Shown: piece by piece, positions 27,498-35,790 of the stretch | Position numbering within the stretch: the stretch's first letter is position 1 | Layout: each line of letters starts with the position of its first letter | Assembly (NCBI GenBank): GCA_018831195.1 | Contig: JAHJDP010000020.1 | Location: 1-51,057, forward strand | From: Candidatus Eisenbacteria bacterium | Lineage (GTDB): Bacteria > Eisenbacteria > RBG-16-71-46 > CAIMUX01 > JAHJDP01 | Reading direction: 5' to 3' | Length of the DNA: 51,057 nucleotides | Program-made: the position numbers and the translations under genes | Notes under the pieces: model-generated | Databases searched by the model: none | Told to the model about the DNA's origin: nothing | What the model saw: only the letters and a program-made list of their open reading frames with translations

Positions 27498-27719
27498 TTA
27501 CCGTTCGCCCGTCTTCATGCAATAGCAGTAGACATTTCCGCAATAATCATAGGCTACATTCTCACACCCGCTGACAGCACGCTCTTTGTCACCATCTTTC
27601 CACTTGTAGCAAATGTCGATCACGCATTTGATCCCGTACTTGTCCCACAACTTGGTGTGATAGTCGGTGCCATCATAGCCCTTGTCGCCGGAAAAGTAGT
27701 CGCACCGGGCGACAAGACC
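27498..27719 (-). pseudogene. DDE transposase remnant, C-terminal part (split by IS66)
   Basis: It reads GLVARCDYFSGDKGYDG, then LWDKYGIKCVIDICYKWKDG and NVAYDYCGNVYCYCMKTGE, the second-Asp region and zinc-like Cys region of a DDE transposase related to the IS1182/IS5-like superfamily. Removing the IS66 element and one 8-bp duplication joins it in frame to the piece at 30175-30640 (NLVDNHPGLVARCDYF). It ends in a premature TAA; the family normally continues. Confidence 0.8.
27712..27719. repeat. Left copy of IS66 8-bp target duplication
   Basis: ACAAGACC, identical to 30167-30174, abuts the left IS66 inverted repeat. Confidence 0.93.
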
Positions 27720-27782
27720 GTACGAGTCCGGTGAAACCATATCACAAAGGTGTTGACTCGATGGTTCAACCGACTCAGCAAA

Positions 27783-29354
27783 TTACTCTTTTATTGAAGG
27801 ATTTGTCTCTATGCCCATTTCTTTCGCCCAGGCCCAAGGCGTGAGCCGGGAGATCTCAGATATGGGAGTCGTGTCTATTTTCAGAATGACGTCCTCGAGA
27901 TAGTTCTTTGTACTAATTCCTAAGGCCTTGCATGTCGCCACCAAAGAAAAGAGATTGGCTCCTACCTTTGCTCCCTCGGGACTCCCAAAAAACAACCAGT
28001 TGCGGCGACCGATCACGACGTGCCGGATAGCTCGTTCCGAATCATTGTTATGAATCTCAAGTTCGGATTCGTTCAAGAAAAGCTTTAATGGCTCCCATTG
28101 ATTGTTCAAGTAAGTCAACGCTTTCCCCAAAGGACTCTTGGGAAGTGTGGATCGCTCGAGCAAAAGCGTATCCACACGTTTGCGTATCCGTTTCAATATA
28201 ATCCGGCTGAGACGGCCACGGACCTCTCCACGCAATTGTAAAAATGCTTCCCGCTCAAGAACAAGCCTCTCCGCCCGCCGTTTAATCGCCCGCTCGATCC
28301 AAAACAGCCTCTGGATCGGCCTCAGCAATAACACCGCCTGCGGTGTTCCCGTTTCCATAGCCTCAACGACCTTGCGCCGTGCGTGACTCCAACACCCCGC
28401 ACGCTTCAATTTGTTGTCACGTGTAACCTCGTCGTAACCGCCGTAACCATCCGTCTGCAGAATCCCGCCTTTCCATCCACGTAAAAATCGAGAAGGTCCT
28501 TCACGGCTACGGGACATCGTAAATTTAAATACCCGCTTCTTCCCAACGCCATAACACCAAATGTAACCCTTATGAATCCCTTTCCGGTCTTCCAACCGGA
28601 CCATTACCGGGGTCTCGTCGGCTTGCAAGAGCTGCTCTCTGAGAAGCTCTTTGCGCATCTGATCCAAAATCGCCTCGGCTACAACATCGTTCACCCGACG
28701 AAGCATTTCCCACATGGTCGACTTGGGTATCGTAAAACCCTGACGCTTGTATATCCCGGATAACCGATTCAATGGAAGGTGATCGTCATACTTCGCCTCG
28801 GTCAAATGCGCATACACCGATAGCTCATACTTGCATTTCTCGATCAGTGAAGGGGGAAGCTCCGGTGTGCGTATCCCATGCCCTTCAGGGCAACCATATT
28901 TCTTCCGCACATATTGCTTCACCACAAAGTGGGCGGGTATGATGTGGCCACGTTCCGTGGTCTCGACACCGATCTCTTTCATCTCCTGGCCGCAGTCAGG
29001 GCAGATCCGCTCTTCCGGGGATAGCGGGATTTCAATGACCTCGCGAGGAAGATGGGGTGGGAAGGGTGCCCGTCCATGACCTTTACGACGCTTGCGAACA
29101 CGCACCTGTTTCTCTTCGAACTCCCCGGTTTCCGTCTCCGACTCCGGGATTTCTCGAAGTATCTCCTCGAACATCCGGAGCTGATCCGGATCCACACGCT
29201 CGGATTTCTTGCGGAAGAGGCGATGAAGGAGAACGTCTATCTTCGAAGACAAACTCTTGTTCTCCCGCTCGAGCTTAGCCAACGCTTCTTTCAAAGACTC
29301 GATCTCCGCCTGCTGGGATCGAATGAGCTCCTCGGGTGTCGACTTAACATTCAT
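27783..29354 (-). CDS. tnpC: IS66 transposase TnpC
   Basis: The ATG at 29354 (MNVKSTPEELIRSQQAEIES) is preferred over the frame's first start at 29390. About 523 residues: a leucine-zipper region (IESLKEALAKLERENKSLSS), a Cys-x-x-Cys zinc finger (ICPDCGQEM), then the DDE core: LQADETPVMV (Asp), GILQTDGYGGYDEV (Asp), and SELEIHNNDSERAIRHVVIG (Glu), followed by RRNWLFFGSPEGAKVGANLF and a C-terminal IS66_C tail. This is the catalytic subunit of the element. It is intact, with normal length for the family. Confidence 0.95.
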   Translation of the reverse strand: MNVKSTPEELIRSQQAEIESLKEALAKLERENKSLSSKIDVLLHRLFRKKSERVDPDQLRMFEEILREIPESETETGEFEEKQVRVRKRRKGHGRAPFPPHLPREVIEIPLSPEERICPDCGQEMKEIGVETTERGHIIPAHFVVKQYVRKKYGCPEGHGIRTPELPPSLIEKCKYELSVYAHLTEAKYDDHLPLNRLSGIYKRQGFTIPKSTMWEMLRRVNDVVAEAILDQMRKELLREQLLQADETPVMVRLEDRKGIHKGYIWCYGVGKKRVFKFTMSRSREGPSRFLRGWKGGILQTDGYGGYDEVTRDNKLKRAGCWSHARRKVVEAMETGTPQAVLLLRPIQRLFWIERAIKRRAERLVLEREAFLQLRGEVRGRLSRIILKRIRKRVDTLLLERSTLPKSPLGKALTYLNNQWEPLKLFLNESELEIHNNDSERAIRHVVIGRRNWLFFGSPEGAKVGANLFSLVATCKALGISTKNYLEDVILKIDTTPISEISRLTPWAWAKEMGIETNPSIKE

Positions 29355-29401
29355 CAGAAACATACTTATACAATCACATGATCTTTGCAAGCAGAAAATG
29401 A

Positions 29402-29758
29402 TTAAAAATAATCATCATGCGCAACTCTTCTCCGAGATCCCCGTAGATCGATCCCCTCGAGAAGTAATGAGAAGTCACTCACTGATACCTCATATCGCTG
29501 CTCATGCTCGCCAGCTTGATCGTAAATATGGAACCGGCCCCGCTCTAATCTCTTTGCCAGAAGACAATAGCCCGAATGATCCCACCACAGGATCTTGACA
29601 CGGTCCCGCCGGCGATTCACGAAGACAAAAAGATGACCTGACTGAGGATCTTCCTCGATCACATCACACACTAACGCCGCCAAAGTATCGAATGACTTTC
29701 GGAGATCTGTCGCTCCACGCGCCAGAAAGATCCGGACCGATGGTGGAAGACTCAGCAT
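29402..29758 (-). CDS. tnpB: IS66 accessory protein TnpB (Orf2)
   Basis: 118 residues with the family signature RIFLARGATDLRKSFDTLAA, LFVFVNRRRDRVKILWWDHSGYCLLAKRLERGRF. The start overlaps the stop of tnpA (ATGCTGA), so translation is coupled. TnpB is needed for IS66 transposition, but its biochemical job is not settled. Confidence 0.95.
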   Translation of the reverse strand: MLSLPPSVRIFLARGATDLRKSFDTLAALVCDVIEEDPQSGHLFVFVNRRRDRVKILWWDHSGYCLLAKRLERGRFHIYDQAGEHEQRYEVSVSDFSLLLEGIDLRGSRRRVAHDDYF

Positions 29759-30093
29759 GCGGCCAAAACCATGATCAGCCAGCGCAATTCAACCGCATCG
29801 AATCCGGAAACAATTCTTACGATCAGGCCGTTCGAAATTTGAATTTCGTATCCCTCCGGGGTGGGATCGTGATGCTTGGAGCTTGAAACCAGATGAATCG
29901 GAACCCAGGGGTCTGGCTGCGAATCTGCCCCCTTGGCTTCCTCCTGACTATGACTTTCACCATTCCGAAATCTGCGTCGCCAGTACATGAGTTTCGAATA
30001 TGAGATTTCTTCCTGCTGACCGAACGCTCGAAGACTGAGACCCGATTCTTGCCAGCGTTTGAAAACTAACTGCATTTCTTGTGACCGATTCAT
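29752..30093 (-). CDS. tnpA: IS66 accessory protein TnpA
   Basis: 113 residues with an N-terminal helix-turn-helix: MQLVFKRWQESGLSLRAFGQ, ISYSKLMYWRRRFR. AAGGAGG lies six bases before the ATG. It is the first gene of the tnpABC operon, and its last codons overlap tnpB. Confidence 0.92.
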   Translation of the reverse strand: MNRSQEMQLVFKRWQESGLSLRAFGQQEEISYSKLMYWRRRFRNGESHSQEEAKGADSQPDPWVPIHLVSSSKHHDPTPEGYEIQISNGLIVRIVSGFDAVELRWLIMVLAAC

Positions 30094-30166
30094 AGATGGC
30101 CTCCTTTCTGGAGCCCATCATCCGTCATAGGCAGCTCTGATCAAGATGGGACCACCGGACTCGTAC

Positions 30167-30174
30167 ACAAGACC
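30167..30174. repeat. Right copy of IS66 8-bp target duplication
   Basis: ACAAGACC, identical to 27712-27719. Confidence 0.93.
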
Positions 30175-30640
30175 GGGATGGTTATCGACCAGATTCTTGA
30201 ACACGGTATGACCTGCCGGCTGTTCAGCTACCGAGGCCTTGGCTAGCTCGTATGCCACCGGAAGTTCGTAGGTTGCATCCACAATCAGGTGCAGTCGATA
30301 GCCAAACCAGGATTGACTCTTGGACCAGGCCGTACCGTCGGCATACTTCCCCTGGTAGGTCTTGACGCCCTAGTCCGCATTCAGATCGCCGCCCATCGGG
30401 GCTGTCGTCCGCGTCTTCGGCGCGGGAGTTCCCATGACTCTCGATGGCCTTGCCATCAATCGCCAGGATATTACCGAAGTCAGGCAGGAGTTCCTGAAGT
30501 TCTGTAACCAGATCATGGAACATGCGATCGACTTGCTCGTGACAAGAAAACAGCAAATGTAAGAACCGGGAGTAGACATACGAAGGAGGTACTGTAGATA
30601 GGCCGCGGAACACATCAAACCCACAGATTTCAGGTATTCC
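30175..30640 (-). pseudogene. DDE transposase remnant, N-terminal part (frameshifts, nonsense codon)
   Basis: Read across frames it gives IPEICGFDV, then FRGLSTVPPSYVYSRFLHLL, FGNILAIDGKAIESHG (first Asp region), then GVKTYQGKYADGTAWSKSQS, WFGYRLHLIVDATYELPVAY (Asp) and HTVFKNLVDNHPG, where the IS66 element interrupts it. At least two frameshifts and an in-frame TAG (a Trp codon in relatives) show it was already dead or decaying. Its 5' end falls in a gene that is left with only a signal peptide. Confidence 0.8.
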
Positions 30641-30692
30641 ATGCCCCCGCCTGCCCGGATATCAGTACCAGCATCAACAGTATCACTTTCAT
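30630..30692 (-). pseudogene. Signal-peptide remnant of a secreted-protein gene cut by the transposase
   Basis: AGGAGG, six bases before the ATG at 30692, opens MKVILLMLVLISGQAGAWNT and a stop. The ribosome binding site and export signal are perfect, but the body is gone and transposase sequence begins at once. It followed the 138-aa lipoprotein gene by 10 bp, so it was the next gene of that operon. Confidence 0.6.
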
Positions 30693-30702
30693 GTATCCTC
30701 CT

Positions 30703-31119
30703 TCACTCAAGCTTCATGTAAAGCCCGCTAACCTCGATGCCGGCCAGACCAACAGTTCTGATCCCGCCCGGTCCTTTTCCACAATATGGTCCGCGGGAGC
30801 ACAGCTTCACCCGCTCCCGTGTTCGCTTCGCACTCTTGAGAGCACGCTCGAGCATGTCCCGCTCACACTTCGCAAGAGAAGTGCGCGATTCAAACAGCCT
30901 GAGATATGGCAATCCATCTACACTGGTGTCCGGATCCCACAGCATTATCTCAACAGCATTCTCCACATCGAAACTGTAGACAATGCCGCTGAAATAATTG
31001 CATTTTCCGGGACGCTCCCCAGCCGATACGAAATGTGCCGGTTTCACAGTGCGTTGACTGGTCGAGGAGCATCCCACAATCAGAAATGCTACCAGTAAGA
31101 ACAATCCAAGACGTCTCAC
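30703..31119 (-). CDS. Small lipoprotein, unknown function
   Basis: 138 residues from a GTG start with GGAGGAGG about eight bases upstream. The lipobox is LIVGC after a short signal peptide (MRRLGLFLLVAFLIVGC). The mature part has four further Cys and a basic helical stretch (RTSLAKCERDMLERALKSAK). No family is recognised. It is last but one in a minus-strand run of secreted proteins; the next gene was destroyed by a transposase. Confidence 0.75.
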   Translation of the reverse strand: MRRLGLFLLVAFLIVGCSSTSQRTVKPAHFVSAGERPGKCNYFSGIVYSFDVENAVEIMLWDPDTSVDGLPYLRLFESRTSLAKCERDMLERALKSAKRTRERVKLCSRGPYCGKGPGGIRTVGLAGIEVSGLYMKLE

Positions 31120-31251
31120 GACTCACACCTCCTCCTGTTACCGGAGCAGGAGGACCCCAACCCTTAAAAATTGGGCCTGCTGCGATTGCTGCTCACGAGC
31201 GGGTCCGGTCTGTCATCCTGACACTTTGTTTCATCCTGATTACCTTTGATG

Positions 31252-34200
31252 CTATTTCAGCAGATGCATCATCCTTTTCAGTAACCTACCTTCTGCCGTC
31301 ATCCGGAGAAAGTACACACCCGAAGATACTTCATGCCCACTATTGGTGCGACCGTCCCAGATGACAATATGCTGTCCAGCTTCCTGCTGTCCCTCAACCA
31401 GGGTCCTGACGACCCGTCCGCTTACATCAACCACGCTCATATCAACCAAACCAGGAGCAGTCAGGCTAAATCCGATCGATGTGCGAGGATTGAATGGATT
31501 GGGTATGTTCTGGTTCAGAGCCAGCTTCAGCTGCGATCCACCACGATCATTCACTCCAACCACATAATTAATATGGTTCAGCGGGAGCAGAGGAAGCCCG
31601 TGGAACTGATACGAACGAGCAGTGAGAATGACATCAGAATCCTCCTCAGGATCCGCGTTCTCCAGCACATATCGCAGGGCCAGCCTCACGCTTTCACCAA
31701 GAGGACGGCTCGGATCCTCCATAATGAACTGCACGATCGCCAGTCCAACCACCAGGTTACCCTGCTGCCAGGTTCCTGTTGACGGACCTATCTCAGCCAC
31801 AGCACCCTTGTCCCATGTTCCGAGCTTGCGCTCGAAGACTGGTATGCCATAGTAGGGATCCATTGTCCTCGCGAAATCTCCGATACCGCAGGAGAGTCCC
31901 AGAACAACAGGCGTCCAACTCCCTGACCAGATAAGATCCATTGTGAACAGGGGCAGTTTGAAGAAGTCCGCCGGCCGCGAACGGTTGGACAGCGTTCCCA
32001 CAAACATCACCAGTTCGTTCTGATAATTCCAGAGGTCCACTGCCGCCTGGATGCGATCCCAGCCGCCGTATTGACTCTCATATAATGGAGGAAAGATGGT
32101 TGTCCCTGTGGGGAAAGCCGCCTGCAGTTGCTCGGCGACCTCCAACGAGAACTGACCTTCTCCCGGCTGGTCATGATCCAAGTCGCCGATATACCAACTG
32201 GTGGTATACGGCTCGTCGTATCCCCAGCCACCGACGTCAATGTAGTAGATGGCCTTCCACACATACCCAAGCACCTGCTCATTCGTGGTGAACGGGAGCC
32301 GCCCAACTGCAACATCAGGGAGCCCATCGTCGTCGACGTCGCCGTAGGAGAACATATCGCCTTCCTCCAAGTACGGCCGATGCCAGGACATGTTCTGTCC
32401 CCGAGGACGAGGATCCGCAAGCACACGCGCAGGAATGATTGCATTGTCCGGATCACCGTATTCCGGAAAGCCGGAATTGTAGTAGTCCTGAAGTATGGGC
32501 GCCCATGTGTCAACCCACGTTTCCGATGTGTAGGGCCCATTCACCGCGAAGTATTCCCAATCAGACCAGTCTCCGCCCAGGAGTGCATAACGCACACCAT
32601 CACCATACAGTCCGGCAATGACGGCCTTAACGCCCTCGAAGGTGACCAGATTCGGTCCAGGCACGCCGATGACGGTGGTTTCAACTCCGTACCAGCCTGA
32701 CAGCACGTCTGCTAAGTACTGGTAGTCCATCACCAACGGTTCCCAGCAGATGATGCCGAGCTTCTCACCCGACATCGTGTGCTGACCGCTGAACCAATCT
32801 GAAGGCGGCCCCGCAAGCAACTTCTCTTGGATAAGAGAGCGCATCTCTTCCAATCCGGGCTCGATTTGAGGTTCAATCGTAGGGATGTCTTCAGCCTTCG
32901 CGATCGAATGGATGATCTCGTTCCCCGACGTTTCGACTTCCACCAGACGATACTCCCCGCCACCGACAGGATGCGACCGCTCTCCGACTCCCGGCTCCAG
33001 CTCAGCGACAGTCGTCCAGCTGTCCCCAGCTTTGCTCTGGATGAGGTAGCCAGCTGTCTCATGCTCGGTCACCGGCCTGAAGTAGAAGCGACCATCCTCC
33101 ACGCGGATACCGCCCACGTCAGCAGCCGGGTCGTCGCCATGAATGAGACGCATGCGATAATCGTTCGGGCCATCACGACCGTCCCCGTCGAGATGGAGAT
33201 GAGAGTTGTTTTGACTCACAACCTCGCTCGACAAGACACGCAGCACTTCGCTGCCGAACTGGCCACTAAGAGGCTTTACGTTCGCTACAATGACCGTATC
33301 CCCCTCCCATACAGCCCCATCAACGTAGAAGATGTTGCCGGGAATCTGCAGAACATCTTCCGCATTCATACTGGTGTTCAGGTGAGTATCGCAGGTGAAG
33401 CGAATCTCCAGACCGTCCCAGGGGACGGAATTGTTCCACTCACCGTCTACATGCTTGAATGCGGGAGCTGCGGTCTTCTTGTGATCTCCGACCAGCTGGA
33501 AGTTTGAGGGATTGGGCACATGCTTGATCGCCTCTCCAAGGACACGCCGTGGAATCCCGTCGTTCCCGTCAAGGCCGCCCCACACCACAGCCACATTATC
33601 ACTGCTCTCGTTCCCGTAGCATGTTCCCACAATCTTGATCAACGCATCACAGCCACTAATTGGAGGACAAGCCGATGAGTAGCAAGCCTGGAAGTGTCCG
33701 ATTCCATCACTCATGTAGGCATGGCTCGCGACTGCCCACCAATACATAGATACATGGTATCCGTGATCTGACGAGGCAGCATATACTTCTCCTGCATACC
33801 CATGATTGTTCCAGTAGGTTGTTACAGCTAAGGAAGAGTCCAATCCATCAGAAGTCTTTGGATATACTTGGACAGCAATTCCGTTAGTGCTTGAATGTGA
33901 ATGATGGAACAATGCACCGGCATTTGCCGCCAGTTCTCCTGCATATACATCAATTGTGGGATCTGGATTATATGTTGGGTAGGTGTTTCCATGATAACTT
34001 CGTGTGTACCCTTGGTTGTCAACGCATTCCCGAAACTCTGGACGATCGCCCAGCCCCACACCTCCCAGATCATACGGCCTGATCTCGAGGGCATACTCTG
34101 AGCTGGGAGTGGTGCATTGCCCCAGCCCAGTCGGAGTACTCGCCCACACCGTGAAAGCAGTGAGAGAAATAACCATGAGTGAAAACATCACGTTGCGCAT
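31252..34200 (-). CDS. Peptidase C25-like protein with sorting domain and unusual N-terminal domain
   Basis: 982 residues; GGAGGGAGG five bases before the ATG; signal peptide MRNVMFSLMVISLTAFTVWA. Residues about 30-240 form an unassigned domain with ALFHHSHSSTNGIAVQV and KIVGTCYGNESSD. About 480-860 is C25-like: LGIICWEPLV, YALLGGDWSDWEYF, VAVGRLPFTTNEQ, WYIGDLDHDQPG, LGLSCGIGDFAR (candidate Cys771). Where active enzymes have GHG, it reads MFVGTLSNRSRP (about 732-743), so the catalytic His seems lost. The tail is a FlgD-like sorting domain (IPNPFNPRTSIGFSL ... VVDVSGRVVRTLVEGQ ... VSSGVYFLRMTAEG). It is likely surface-attached. It follows a lipoprotein gene by 2 bp. Confidence 0.83.
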   Translation of the reverse strand: MRNVMFSLMVISLTAFTVWASTPTGLGQCTTPSSEYALEIRPYDLGGVGLGDRPEFRECVDNQGYTRSYHGNTYPTYNPDPTIDVYAGELAANAGALFHHSHSSTNGIAVQVYPKTSDGLDSSLAVTTYWNNHGYAGEVYAASSDHGYHVSMYWWAVASHAYMSDGIGHFQACYSSACPPISGCDALIKIVGTCYGNESSDNVAVVWGGLDGNDGIPRRVLGEAIKHVPNPSNFQLVGDHKKTAAPAFKHVDGEWNNSVPWDGLEIRFTCDTHLNTSMNAEDVLQIPGNIFYVDGAVWEGDTVIVANVKPLSGQFGSEVLRVLSSEVVSQNNSHLHLDGDGRDGPNDYRMRLIHGDDPAADVGGIRVEDGRFYFRPVTEHETAGYLIQSKAGDSWTTVAELEPGVGERSHPVGGGEYRLVEVETSGNEIIHSIAKAEDIPTIEPQIEPGLEEMRSLIQEKLLAGPPSDWFSGQHTMSGEKLGIICWEPLVMDYQYLADVLSGWYGVETTVIGVPGPNLVTFEGVKAVIAGLYGDGVRYALLGGDWSDWEYFAVNGPYTSETWVDTWAPILQDYYNSGFPEYGDPDNAIIPARVLADPRPRGQNMSWHRPYLEEGDMFSYGDVDDDGLPDVAVGRLPFTTNEQVLGYVWKAIYYIDVGGWGYDEPYTTSWYIGDLDHDQPGEGQFSLEVAEQLQAAFPTGTTIFPPLYESQYGGWDRIQAAVDLWNYQNELVMFVGTLSNRSRPADFFKLPLFTMDLIWSGSWTPVVLGLSCGIGDFARTMDPYYGIPVFERKLGTWDKGAVAEIGPSTGTWQQGNLVVGLAIVQFIMEDPSRPLGESVRLALRYVLENADPEEDSDVILTARSYQFHGLPLLPLNHINYVVGVNDRGGSQLKLALNQNIPNPFNPRTSIGFSLTAPGLVDMSVVDVSGRVVRTLVEGQQEAGQHIVIWDGRTNSGHEVSSGVYFLRMTAEGRLLKRMMHLLK

Positions 34201-34202
34201 GG

Positions 34203-34919
34203 CTACCTCCCTCCTGACCTTTGGAGATCCTCCCAGAAGTAGCTGTTTTGGAGAGGGTACACCCCATCGATATCGATACTCTCGGGTGCAATCCCTTGAC
34301 GCAGCTGCGTAATGACTCCGGTGAGCGTGCAGATGTGGTTTCCTGAAACGAACAGGTGGTAGTCATTGCCGAAGCATATCCACCCACCACCGATCAGATG
34401 AGCCCGCAGCTCCGCCTTAATTTCCGCGAAGGGATTTTCATCAGGATCATCAGGAGTGCGATTCTCCGTACTGAATATCCGTTCGAAAAACATTCCGCCC
34501 CGGGACTTCAGAATCATTGTTACCGCGTTCCCGCACACTTCCACGTTCCTGAAGTATTCAGGATGCTCCAGAATCACCGCAGCCCATAACTCAGCGGCTT
34601 CCTCAACAGAACCAGCCAGGCTTGCGGCCGCATCTGCCTGTTGAATCACCTGATAATCAGGCTTCACCGTTCCCTGTTCTTCAGTATTAGCAGGGGGCGG
34701 CGCATACCGATAGCCCTCAAGGCTCAGGCCATTCTCGTCAATGGTCCACAATGATTCCCACTCAGCATCATTCTCGATGGCGTTCCGGTCGAGCGGAACC
34801 TCGTGACCATAAGCGAAAATCGGACCCATGATAATTTCATCGGGCTCGGTGGCGGCGCTGTTTCCGCATCCTGTCATGGTCACCACTAGCAAGATCACAA
34901 CTGAATACACTAGTTTCAT
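34203..34919 (-). CDS. Lipoprotein, unknown function
   Basis: The ATG at 34919 is chosen: GGAGG lies seven bases upstream and it opens MKLVYSVVILLVVTMTGCGN with lipobox MTGC. 238 residues. The mature part is acidic with a helical middle (QADAAASLAGSVEEAAELWA) and paired Cys. No family is recognised. It lies 2 bp upstream of the C25-like gene, so the two are translated together and may work together at the cell surface. Confidence 0.77.
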   Translation of the reverse strand: MKLVYSVVILLVVTMTGCGNSAATEPDEIIMGPIFAYGHEVPLDRNAIENDAEWESLWTIDENGLSLEGYRYAPPPANTEEQGTVKPDYQVIQQADAAASLAGSVEEAAELWAAVILEHPEYFRNVEVCGNAVTMILKSRGGMFFERIFSTENRTPDDPDENPFAEIKAELRAHLIGGGWICFGNDYHLFVSGNHICTLTGVITQLRQGIAPESIDIDGVYPLQNSYFWEDLQRSGGR

Positions 34920-35000
34920 CGTGCTGTCCTCCATGCAGGATGTAGCTGCGCGATGCTGCCCACGTTGCAGGTCACCTCAGCCATCTCCTGTTATAGCCCA

Positions 35001-35384
35001 TTAACCGTCGTCTTTCGTTGAATCCGGCAAAAATATGATCTTGATCTTGCCCCATGTCATGGGGACCTGCGGCAGCGCGCCGCGATCGATCATGAACGTA
35101 CCGAATTCAATCAGCATCCGTTCTGCGAAGCGCTCCCTCAACTGGTCAGCAGCTTCCGCGGCTGTCGAAGCGTCCGCCTCAATGACCTTCACCGTCGCTT
35201 GTATTGCAGACTGCTCCCAGAGGGAAACGTCCCACATAGTTCCTCTTACCTCGGTAACGGTCGTCTGGAACGCGGGCATCTCGACCGGCTCCTGTGACTG
35301 AGTCGGCGGGGTGTCGGAGCAACCGAGCCCTATTCCGAACATAACAAACGCTGCCAAAATCAGCAGCGGAATGAATCGTTTCAT
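35001..35384 (-). CDS. Small lipoprotein, unknown function
   Basis: The ATG at 35384 follows GGAGG by eight bases; the frame's upstream start at 35444 is not supported. 127 residues: MKRFIPLLILAAFVMFGIGL with lipobox LGC, then a Pro/Gln-rich linker and a region with a helical stretch (EADASTAAEAADQLRERFAE). No family is recognised. It lies 81 bp before the next lipoprotein gene on the same strand. Confidence 0.73.
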   Translation of the reverse strand: MKRFIPLLILAAFVMFGIGLGCSDTPPTQSQEPVEMPAFQTTVTEVRGTMWDVSLWEQSAIQATVKVIEADASTAAEAADQLRERFAERMLIEFGTFMIDRGALPQVPMTWGKIKIIFLPDSTKDDG

Positions 35385-35790
35385 AGTGGTTTCCTCCAGT
35401 TTCAGTTTATTTTCTTGTGATTGAATTCCTGTTGTATTCCTCACATTTCAGCAGAAAAGGAAGCCTGTACAATCCTTCTGCAAACTGTCGAGTAGTAAAC
35501 CAAACAAAGACATTAGACGGAAAAGCATAAGATACTCCTGGATCGTGAAAAGCTCCACTACAGTCACATAAGAACAATAACATTATTTCAGGCCAGGTGC
35601 TAGGTCGGGATTCGGAGCTGTATTGCATTAGGTGGCAATGGATTGGAAGCTGTCACCGAGCCAGCCAAAGCCCTCCCCCCATCTCCCACCGGCCCGCCCC
35701 CTTTCAGCGTAAGCGTTACCTGCTTTGTAGAGGGGATGCGTCAATGGCGAGCTGAATGATGTGAGACAGAACCCCTCGGAGAATTCCCAT
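35385..35790. other. Gene-free stretch in the second secreted-protein locus
   Basis: About 400 bp. A 73-codon minus frame has no ribosome binding site or domain. A CCCTCCCCCC-rich patch lies near 35680. It may hold the promoter for the downstream lipoprotein genes; no clear -35/-10 pair was seen. Confidence 0.35.

Larger units (their letters stand above)
27720..30166 (-). mobile_element. Complete IS66-family insertion sequence (2447 bp)
   Basis: Terminal inverted repeats GTACGAGTCCGGTG (27720-27733 and complement at 30153-30166) match perfectly for 14 bp and partly for about ten more (CCAT-T). A perfect 8-bp target duplication ACAAGACC flanks it. It encodes tnpA, tnpB and tnpC on the minus strand, all intact, so the element is young and possibly active. 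It sits inside an older DDE transposase gene. Confidence 0.97.

Noticed and set aside
32007-33507. Long frames (177, 190, 226 codons) on both strands in this stretch
   Set aside because: They are shadows of the 982-residue C25-like gene, which covers the region with known motifs.
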